Assembly (NCBI GenBank): GCA_034428935.1
Contig: DAOUHB010000023.1
Span: forward strand, 5,501-69,500
Length of the DNA stretch: 64,000 nucleotides
From: JAAYZQ01 sp034428935
GTDB lineage: Bacteria; Chloroflexota; Anaerolineae; JAAYZQ01
Reading direction: 5' to 3'
In this document: piece after piece, positions 17,176 through 25,920 of the stretch
Layout of the letters: each line of letters begins with the position of its first letter
Position numbering within the stretch: the stretch's first letter is position 1
Notes under the pieces: generated by a model
Seen by the model: only the letters and a program-made list of their open reading frames with translations
What the model was told of the DNA's origin: nothing
Database searches by the model: none
Made by a program: the position numbers and the translations under genes

Positions 17176-17937
17176 GTGAACGTCACGTATGCCATCAGCC
17201 TCTGGAATTTCAGCCACTATGCCGGGCCCGGCGACCTGGAGGGCGAGCTTGCCGCGGTGCGGGCCCAGGGCTATGGCATCGAGCTGTGGCCCCACTGGCC
17301 CGGCGAGCCGGATCTCTACAGCCCGGCCATGCGCGATCGCCTCGTTTCGGCGCTGGCCGGAATGCCAGTCAGCCTCCATTCCGCCCTGGTGCGCGGATTT
17401 GCCGCCCAGGCGGCCCAGGTGGACGCCGCCGCCGAACTGGGGGCCAACGTGCTGGTGACGCACTCGGACGAGTTCTTCCAGGAGGGTACCCGTCGCCTGG
17501 ACGCGCCCCTCTGCCGCGACGTGGTCGCCTATGCCGCCGAGCGCGGCGTGCGCGTGGCCCTGGAAAACGGCCAGTTGCCCTTTCTCGCCGCGGCCATCGG
17601 CGCCGTGGAGGGTCTCCACGTCTGTCTCGACGTGGGGCACGTCTATCTCACCGACGCCCCCCTGTGCGACTTTCTCGACGCCCTGGGCCCGCGCATCATC
17701 CACCTCCACCTCCAGGACATGGGCCTGCCGGGCGAGGCCGAGATGCCCCACGCCCTGCGGGACCACTACACGCCGGGCACCGGCAGCATCCCGGCCGGCG
17801 ATTGGCATCTGCTGGCCCGGACCCTGCGTGCCCTGGACTTTCGGGGGATGGCCGTTTTCGAGGTCCGTCCCCGCAACCCCTATCACACCGCCCGGCTGGG
17901 CAGGCAGTTCTTCCAGGAGGTTCTGGCCTCAGCGTAG
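17176..17937 (+). CDS. Sugar phosphate isomerase/epimerase-like TIM-barrel protein
   Basis: A 253-residue protein of the xylose isomerase-like TIM-barrel superfamily (AP endonuclease 2 fold). Visible elements include 'VALENGQLPF' (Glu metal ligand candidate near 130), 'CLDVGHVYL' (Asp/His ligands near 155), 'IIHLHLQDM' near 175 and 'AVFEVRPRNPYH' near 220. Such proteins isomerise or epimerise sugars or cleave related polyols with divalent metal. GTG 17176 follows GGAGG (17167-17171) with short 4-nt spacing; GTG 17140 is a less likely alternative with no ribosome binding site. It is the last gene of the operon and its 3' end overlaps the convergent SHOCT gene by 9 bp. Confidence 0.78.
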   Translation: MNVTYAISLWNFSHYAGPGDLEGELAAVRAQGYGIELWPHWPGEPDLYSPAMRDRLVSALAGMPVSLHSALVRGFAAQAAQVDAAAELGANVLVTHSDEFFQEGTRRLDAPLCRDVVAYAAERGVRVALENGQLPFLAAAIGAVEGLHVCLDVGHVYLTDAPLCDFLDALGPRIIHLHLQDMGLPGEAEMPHALRDHYTPGTGSIPAGDWHLLARTLRALDFRGMAVFEVRPRNPYHTARLGRQFFQEVLASA

Positions 17938-18168
17938 TTCCTCTCGCATCCGCTCGTACTCCTCGCGGCTGATCTCACCCTGGGCGTAGCGCCGCCGAAG
18001 CTCCTGCAGCGGGTCCTTATCCGTGTCGGGCGGCGTTGGGGGGCCGCCCATGTTGAGCCCCGGCCCGCGCCTCATGTACCACACGCCGGCAAAGACGATC
18101 CCGGCGACCACCAACACGAACAGGAAAAGAGCCAGAAGGACCAGCAGGCCCACATTCATCATCTCCAT
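17929..18168 (-). CDS. SHOCT-domain small membrane protein
   Basis: A 79-residue protein with one long N-terminal membrane helix (about residues 6-30), a short Gly/Pro linker, and a C-terminal SHOCT motif 'DPLQELRRRYAQGEISREEY'. SHOCT segments are short helical modules of unknown role, often in membrane-anchored proteins near metal-resistance genes. It follows the copper ATPase gene by 12 bp on the same strand and is probably co-transcribed with it. Its end overlaps the convergent isomerase gene. Confidence 0.85.
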   Translation of the reverse strand: MEMMNVGLLVLLALFLFVLVVAGIVFAGVWYMRRGPGLNMGGPPTPPDTDKDPLQELRRRYAQGEISREEYERMREELR

Positions 18169-18180
18169 CGTTCTCCTCGT

Positions 18181-20376
<2,196 letters not shown>

Positions 20377-20480
20377 GCCATTACCTCCTACAGAGTGGGG
20401 TTCGCCCGCCGGCCTGGTCCGCGTAGAATATTGTGCACACCCCCATGACGATCCCAAACGCGGCGTTCCATTCGTCCTCC

Positions 20481-20855
20481 TTATTGCGACGCCTTGGCAG
20501 CGTTCTCCTGTACCCTGAACTCGACCATCCGGCGGATGAGGTCCCATGGAATGGGCTTGTTGAGGGGGAACTGAACTGAGCCCTTGCCCTGCTTGTACGG
20601 CGCTAGCTCTTCCTTGAAGGCCTCCTCGTAACCGCCCGGCACCGGGTAGAAGCCGATGTGGTTCTTGAAGGCGGCAAAATGCACCAGGTGACGCCCATAC
20701 AGGTCGAACGTGGGGATGGCGTAGCTGATGGTCTCGGTCGCACCGGGTGCCGCCCCCTTGATAACCGCCCGCATCTCTTCCAGCAGCTCTTGTGTCTCGG
20801 GCGGGAATTCCGCGATGTACTCGTCGATGGTGGTAACTTTCGATCGATTCGCCAT
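20481..20855 (-). CDS. DUF1801 / YdhG-like protein
   Basis: A 124-residue protein with the DUF1801 pattern: 'TIDEYIAEFPPETQELLEEM', 'ETISYAIPTFDLYGRHLVHFAAFKNHIGFYP' in two adjoining stretches, and 'GKGSVQFPLNKPIPWDLI' toward the end. This fold is shared with YdhG/Fra-type proteins, some of which act as iron chaperones in Bacillus (frataxin-like). ATG 20855 is chosen because the conserved domain begins there; its ribosome binding site is weak. A near-consensus promoter lies about 240 nt upstream. Lying beside a copper ATPase, a metal-related role is possible but unproven. Confidence 0.85.
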   Translation of the reverse strand: MANRSKVTTIDEYIAEFPPETQELLEEMRAVIKGAAPGATETISYAIPTFDLYGRHLVHFAAFKNHIGFYPVPGGYEEAFKEELAPYKQGKGSVQFPLNKPIPWDLIRRMVEFRVQENAAKASQ

Positions 20856-21232
20856 GTCTTGTACCGGCCTTTCGTTACTGTTCTGGAGCCCCGGGACTTT
20901 TGAGGCGAAGGTCGTCCGTACCAGATCCTTTGCACAGCAAACGTTGCGGCAGAACGGGCGCTTTCGGCGGGTCTGCCCGGGTCCCAAGCCGGATGCGCCT
21001 GGTAAAGGCACATTCCGGCACCTGTCCATGTTCGGTTTCGATTGGGTTATTCAGGGCCTGACGGGGCCAAGCTGCAAGACGGTGCAGGCTGGAAGCAAGG
21101 GCCATGATACACTGCAACCACCTTCTTGTCAAGTCGCCACCGGCCGCCACGGTTCAGCTCGCAGCAGCTCCTGTGCTGGCGACAGCGCCGTCTCTGCGTC
21201 CTGGTTGGAATCGTGAGCCTCGGGCGTGAGAC
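20856..21232. other. 377-bp intergenic region with long leader
   Basis: This stretch between the DUF1801 and GNAT genes holds a minus-strand promoter (21104-21132) and then about 240 nt of transcribed leader before the DUF1801 start. I see no convincing gene, T-tailed terminator or recognised riboswitch in the leader. Confidence 0.5.
21104..21132 (-). promoter_or_regulatory. Sigma-70-type promoter for the DUF1801 gene
   Basis: On the minus strand, TTGACA (21132-21127) and TATCAT (21109-21104) are separated by exactly 17 bp. Transcription would start near 21097, giving a leader of about 240 nt. It could also drive the copper ATPase gene by read-through. Confidence 0.6.
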
Positions 21233-21724
21233 CTACGTGGGACCAGGAGGCCGAACCAGCACGGTAAAGGCTCGCCCCAGGGGATTTTGAAAGGTTGCAA
21301 CCGGCGCAAATCCAAGGCGCTGCACGGTGCTCAGGGCCCGCTTGTTCCACGTGGCGACCGTGACGCGCAGGCTCCTCTGCCCCACCTGCGACTGGACGAA
21401 CCGGAAGGCTTGCGCCAGAAAATCGGCGCCCCGCCCCTGCCCCGTCAGGTCCGGCCTCATTCCCGCGCCGACGTCCACCGCCGAGGCGTCATACTCCCAG
21501 CCGGGCACCTGGCCGTCGGGGCCGATGGAGCAAAAGCCCACCAGCTCGGACCCACGGTAGGCCCCAAAGTAGCCGTTGGCCGGATCGAGCATGTACTCGA
21601 TTGACGTCTCGCGATCCTCGGGCGGGATGTCATAGATGGCATATTCGCCCGGGTACTGCCAGTCCGCGATCTCATCCGCGCCGTCCCGTGCAAGAACCCG
21701 AAACTCGTAAAAGTCGTCGCTCAT
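21233..21724 (-). CDS. GNAT family N-acetyltransferase
   Basis: About 163 residues. The acetyl-CoA loop is 'RPDLTGQGRGADFL' (Q/RxxGxG/A type), preceded by 'SAVDVGAGM', and 'VATWNKRALSTVQRLGF' is the usual beta5-alpha4 region. It should acetylate a small molecule or protein amino group with acetyl-CoA; the acceptor is unknown. ATG 21724 is preferred; an in-frame GTG lies two codons upstream at 21730. A promoter-like pair directly upstream would place the transcript start almost at the initiation codon. The gene lies 56 bp downstream of the large regulator gene on the same strand. Confidence 0.85.
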   Translation of the reverse strand: MSDDFYEFRVLARDGADEIADWQYPGEYAIYDIPPEDRETSIEYMLDPANGYFGAYRGSELVGFCSIGPDGQVPGWEYDASAVDVGAGMRPDLTGQGRGADFLAQAFRFVQSQVGQRSLRVTVATWNKRALSTVQRLGFAPVATFQNPLGRAFTVLVRPPGPT

Positions 21725-21732
21725 TTTCACCT

Positions 21733-21761
21733 AGATTACACCCGCTTTCGTTGTCTATCAA
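21733..21761 (-). promoter_or_regulatory. Candidate promoter for the GNAT gene
   Basis: Minus-strand TTGATA (21761-21756) and TAATCT (21738-21733) with a 17-bp spacer. The predicted start, near 21726, is within a few bases of the ATG, which would give a nearly leaderless mRNA. The match to consensus is moderate. Confidence 0.35.
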
Positions 21762-21780
21762 AGAGAGAAGCAGGCCCGGT

Positions 21781-24700
21781 TCATTTAAGCTGTGCCAGGA
21801 GGGTCCCGGCATCGACCAGGTCCGCCGTATCAAAGCCCTCCACGAACCAGGCATAGATGGGGGCCAGCAGCTCGCGGGCCTCGCCGCGCCTGCCCTGCGC
21901 CTGCCACAGCCGCGCCAGGTCCGCCGCTGCCCGCAGCTCCAGCCAGCGCGCCTGCTGCTCCCGCGCCAGCTCCAGGGCGCGCCGCAAGCAGGCCTCGGCC
22001 GCGGAAAGCGAGGCCGGCGCGTCCGCGGCTTGCGCCCGCAAGAACTGGCCGCGCATGCGCCACGCTTCCGCTTCCATCAAGCGCACGCCGGTGCGCTCGA
22101 TCCAGGCCAGGGCCTCATCCATAATCTCGGCGGCCGCCGCAGGCCGCCCGGCCCGCACGAGCGCCTGGGCGCGCAGCATCAGTTGGCCCACGTGCCCCAC
22201 GCCCGCGCCGGCGGCCTGCAAAGCGGCTCCCGCCTCGGCCATCCGGGCCTGGCTCCCGTGCCGGCCGGGCTGCCCGGCGCCGCCCCTGCCATGCACCAAC
22301 AGCTCGGCCCAGGCGCCATAGAACAGGCCCGTGCCCTCCAGGGACCGCAGCACCTGGGCATGTGCCAGGGCCGCGGACGAATCTCGGCCCAGGAACCAGT
22401 GTACCATCCCCGCCATGAGGTGGGCAAAGGCGGTGCTCGACGGCTGCTCGAGGACCTCGGCCTGCGCCACAGCCCTTTGGAGGCAGTCGCGGGCCTGATC
22501 CGGGTAACCCAGCAGCCACAGTACGAAACCCAGCACGGCCCGCGCCGTCACGCCCGGCGCCACCAGGAACAGGTGGCCCTGGGCGTCTCCGGCTTGCGGG
22601 CGGCTGAGGGCCAGCGCTACTTCCAGCCGCTCGCGGGCGGCGACGAGCCGGCCCTTCAGCCACTCGCTGTGGCCCAGCACCCAGTGCGCCTGCAAGCAGG
22701 CACGCGCATCGCCGGCCTCGCCCATCCTCAGGAGCTGCTCGCCAACCCGCCTCCCCCTCTCGGGGTCGGCCGACCAGCCCGTCGCCAGCGCCAGCACGCT
22801 CAGCGCGTCGCGCCGCTGCGGCTCGTCCCGCAGGTCGGGATGCTGGACCAGGACGGAGAGGCGCTCCAGCGCGCGCGTCGCAGCGGGCGTCTGCCAACCG
22901 CTCCGCAGCGACACGGGCATGATCAGTGCCAGGTGCAGGCCCAGCTCCAGGCGCAGCCCCTCGGGTGACGGCGACAGGTCCTCCAGCAGCGCCAGCCCGC
23001 GCTCCAGGTGGGCGACGGCCTCGTCGTAGGCCACCAGCCGGATCGCCCACTGCCCGGCCGCCAGCCGCCAGCGGGCCGCTTCCAGGGGCATGGCCGCCGC
23101 CTCGTAGTGCCGCGCCAGCTCCGGTGCGAGGGCCTGGGCAGCCGCACCGGGCGGCACCTCGCCCGCTCCCGGGAGCCCCGCCCCTGCGGCCTGCCCGGCG
23201 GGCGAGGCATAGAGCGATTCCATGGCCCGCGCCGTCGCCTCGTGCAGCCCGGACCCCTCGACGGGGTCCAGGCTCCGGTACACGCTCCGCTGGACGAGGG
23301 CGTGACGGAAGCGGTAACGCGACAACCGCTGCCCATTCCACGCCAACCGCTCCAAGCTGACGGCCTCGACCAGGCGGTGTCGGATCCGCAGGGGGCCGCT
23401 CAGCCGCCGGGCCGTGGCTTCCTCGCTCCAGCCCAGGGCCCGCGCGGCCGCCTCGGCGGTGAACTGCTCGCCCTGGACGCTCGCAGCCCGCAACAGCGTC
23501 CGGTCCTCGTCCGGGAGGGCGGCCAGGTGCCCGGCAATAACCGCCTCTACCTGCGGGGGCCAGCGCTCCCAATCGGGCACGCCCGCTGCGATCCACCGCC
23601 CGGCCCCATCCTGCACCACCGTTCCATCGCGCTCAAAGCTGTTGAGCAGCTCGACGGTGAACAACGGGTTGCCACCGGTGTGGTCGTATAGTGCCTGCCG
23701 GAACGCCGCGCCCAGGCGGTTTGGCGCGCCGTCGACGTACGCCTCGACAAAGGCGCGACCATCCGCTCCGTCGAGGTCAACCACCACCTCCCCCCACTCG
23801 CGGACCAGCTCCCGGAGGATCTCTCCAACGCCCGGCACAGCCTGGGCACCTTCCGCATGGGCCACCGCCTCGGGACGGTAGGCGCCCAGGAGCAGGATGC
23901 GGCTGCCGGCCAGGCGGCGCCCGAGGTGAAAGAGCAGCGCCGCCGTGCCGCCATCGGCCCATTGCAGATCGTCGACGGCCAGGAGCAGGGGTCTATCCAT
24001 GGAGACCACGTGCAGCACCTGGGTCACCTGGCCGAACAGGTCGGGCTGCAGCGCCCACCGCCCTCGCTCCCCGGACCCGCGGATCGAGGAGGACAGGTTG
24101 CTGGCAGCGGGGGACGCGCCGCCCGATCCGGGCGGCGTTCCCTCTCCGGCACGCCGCAGCGCCTCCCATAGCCTTGCCTGCCACGCCTGTCCGCCCCTCC
24201 TCCCGGAGCCTGCCGTCGGACCGGGGGCCGGGAATGCCTCGGCCCGCCGCAGCAGCGGCTCGCCCGGCACAAAGCGGTCGATGAGGTCGGGGCCGTGTTC
24301 CACCAGCGCGGCACCCACGGCCGGCAGTGCCTCCCAGGCACGCCTCGCCTGCTCGGGCGAGAGCGTGCCGCCCGCCCGCTTGCCCTCCACGTCCCCGGCC
24401 AGGGTCTGGAGCATCTCGCGAAAGGGTAGGTGGGGGTCTCCTGCCCCGGCGTGGGCGTTGCACTTGCCCCGCAGGACGATGAGGTCGCCATGCGCCGCGG
24501 CGGCCCGGTGCGCGAATTCGTCCAGCAATGCCGTCTTGCCGCTGCCCGCCTCGCCCGCGATCAGGCCCACTCCGCCCTGGTCGGCCAGCGCCCCGTCGAG
24601 AAGGGCGCCCAGCCGTGCCAGCTCGCCCTCGCGCGCCACGAACCGGGTCCGGGACCGAGGCCGAAGGCCAACGGACCTGGGAGCCGGCCCTTCTGCCCTC

Positions 24701-25485
24701 GGAGCGTCGAGCACGCCCGGAGGGAGCGGCGGCCGCGGGAGCGCCCCGTTACGGATCTGATCGGCCAGGGCCTGTGTCTCATCTTCGGGCCCGCAGCCCA
24801 GCTCCCGCTCCAGCAGCCGGCTGCACGCCGCATAGTGCGCCAGGGCGGCAGAGCGCTCGCCGCCCAGCGCCAGCGCGGCCATCAACTGGCGGTGCGCCTG
24901 CTCGTGGTACGGTTCCAGCTCGAGCTGCCGCCGCGCCCAACGGGCCGCCTCGCCGGTCTCTCCCCGCTGTAGCTGGAGTGCAGTCAGGCGCCAGAGCGCC
25001 GACATCGCGCCGCGCCGCAGCTCCTCGCCCTTTAGCAGCATCCACTCGTCAAAGGCCGGGCTGTCGGCCACCGACAGCCCTTCCAGAAAGAGGCCCCGAT
25101 ACAGCGTCGCCGCCCGCTCCAGGCCCGGCACGTCCGGCCGGCCCACCAGGCCCTGGAACTCGGCCACGTCGAGCCAGTGATCGCTGGCCGTGTTGAACTG
25201 CAAGGTGCGGCGGGTGACAAGCAGGAAGGGGGAATGTGCCGGGAGATCGCCCAGGGCGTGGCGCAGATTGGAGAGGGCATAGCGCAGGGCGCTGAGCGCT
25301 TCCCGGTCGGGCCGCTCGGGCCACAACAAGGAGGCCAACCCCTCGCGGCTGTGCTCCCGCTCTCTCTCTACGGCCAGGTAGGCCAGCAGCGCGCGCAGCC
25401 GATCGGAGCCAAGGTTCTCGGTTGCTTGCCCGTTCAGGGTCGCCTCAAAAGGACCCATCAAGGCCAGTGCCAAATGAGCCGCCAT
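21781..25485 (-). CDS. BTAD-domain transcriptional activator with AAA ATPase and TPR repeats
   Basis: A 1234-residue regulator of the SARP/AfsR-MalT-like kind. Residues 1-95 are an OmpR-type winged helix ('LRALLAYLAVERE...LASLLWP'). Residues about 100-246 are the bacterial transcriptional activation domain (BTAD), with TPR-like helices ('EPYHEQAHRQLMAALA'). A STAND/AAA ATPase follows, with Walker A 'GEAGSGKT' at 311-318 and Walker B 'LLLAVDDLQWAD'. The C-terminal half is TPR-rich and there is no C-terminal LuxR HTH. Such proteins activate transcription in an ATP- and ligand-gated manner. ATG 25485 is placed at the start of the conserved wHTH. A 69-residue protein gene is divergent, with mirrored promoter elements between them. 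Confidence 0.9.
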   Translation of the reverse strand: MAAHLALALMGPFEATLNGQATENLGSDRLRALLAYLAVEREREHSREGLASLLWPERPDREALSALRYALSNLRHALGDLPAHSPFLLVTRRTLQFNTASDHWLDVAEFQGLVGRPDVPGLERAATLYRGLFLEGLSVADSPAFDEWMLLKGEELRRGAMSALWRLTALQLQRGETGEAARWARRQLELEPYHEQAHRQLMAALALGGERSAALAHYAACSRLLERELGCGPEDETQALADQIRNGALPRPPLPPGVLDAPRAEGPAPRSVGLRPRSRTRFVAREGELARLGALLDGALADQGGVGLIAGEAGSGKTALLDEFAHRAAAAHGDLIVLRGKCNAHAGAGDPHLPFREMLQTLAGDVEGKRAGGTLSPEQARRAWEALPAVGAALVEHGPDLIDRFVPGEPLLRRAEAFPAPGPTAGSGRRGGQAWQARLWEALRRAGEGTPPGSGGASPAASNLSSSIRGSGERGRWALQPDLFGQVTQVLHVVSMDRPLLLAVDDLQWADGGTAALLFHLGRRLAGSRILLLGAYRPEAVAHAEGAQAVPGVGEILRELVREWGEVVVDLDGADGRAFVEAYVDGAPNRLGAAFRQALYDHTGGNPLFTVELLNSFERDGTVVQDGAGRWIAAGVPDWERWPPQVEAVIAGHLAALPDEDRTLLRAASVQGEQFTAEAAARALGWSEEATARRLSGPLRIRHRLVEAVSLERLAWNGQRLSRYRFRHALVQRSVYRSLDPVEGSGLHEATARAMESLYASPAGQAAGAGLPGAGEVPPGAAAQALAPELARHYEAAAMPLEAARWRLAAGQWAIRLVAYDEAVAHLERGLALLEDLSPSPEGLRLELGLHLALIMPVSLRSGWQTPAATRALERLSVLVQHPDLRDEPQRRDALSVLALATGWSADPERGRRVGEQLLRMGEAGDARACLQAHWVLGHSEWLKGRLVAARERLEVALALSRPQAGDAQGHLFLVAPGVTARAVLGFVLWLLGYPDQARDCLQRAVAQAEVLEQPSSTAFAHLMAGMVHWFLGRDSSAALAHAQVLRSLEGTGLFYGAWAELLVHGRGGAGQPGRHGSQARMAEAGAALQAAGAGVGHVGQLMLRAQALVRAGRPAAAAEIMDEALAWIERTGVRLMEAEAWRMRGQFLRAQAADAPASLSAAEACLRRALELAREQQARWLELRAAADLARLWQAQGRRGEARELLAPIYAWFVEGFDTADLVDAGTLLAQLK

Positions 25486-25504
25486 CGCCTCTTCTCTCCC
25501 GGGC

Positions 25505-25601
25505 AGTATACCATGGATCGTCGAATCGCGCCAATGGTTTTCGCCAGGACACCTTTGCCGCACGATCCGCGCACGTTCCCGGCACGTCGGGGAGGTATAC
25601 T
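25505..25601. promoter_or_regulatory. Divergent promoter region with mirrored GGTATACT boxes
   Basis: Exact inverted copies AGTATACC (25505-25512) and GGTATACT (25594-25601) lie in the 141-bp gap between the BTAD regulator gene (-) and the 69-residue protein gene (+). Each contains a TATACT -10 box facing its gene. On the minus strand TTGGCG lies 18 bp upstream of its box; the plus-strand -35 is poor, which would suit an activator-dependent promoter. Confidence 0.45.
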
Positions 25602-25626
25602 GGCGCAAAGGACCAGAGGAGTGAGC

Positions 25627-25836
25627 ATGAACGACGAGCCCGACGACTATCAGACCTACATCCTCCGCATGTGGCGCGTGCAGCGCCAAGGCGAATGGCA
25701 CTGGCATGCGTCCATCGAGAGCCGGCGTACGGCTGAGCGCCAGTGGTTTGCCAGCCTGGACCAGTTGTTCGCCTTCCTCAACGAGCTACCTGCCAACCCG
25801 CCATCCGGCACGCCAGGGACGTTGAACGGCAAATGA
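25627..25836 (+). CDS. Small conserved protein of unknown function (69 residues)
   Basis: ATG 25627 with GAGGAG about 6 nt upstream. The protein is acidic at the N-terminus and rich in aromatic and basic residues ('YILRMWRVQRQGEWHWHAS', 'RQWFASLDQLFAFLNEL'), with a Pro/Gly tail and no membrane segment or signal peptide. It probably folds as a small alpha/beta domain. It is divergent from the BTAD regulator gene, so it may be that regulator's target or partner. No named family is recognised. Confidence 0.7.
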   Translation: MNDEPDDYQTYILRMWRVQRQGEWHWHASIESRRTAERQWFASLDQLFAFLNELPANPPSGTPGTLNGK

Positions 25837-25920
25837 GAAGAAGGAGGTGCCCCCACCAAAAGTCCCCGGCCGCCTTTAGGACAAACAGGAATCACAAGGA
25901 TGTGAAACGAGGAAGACGCA

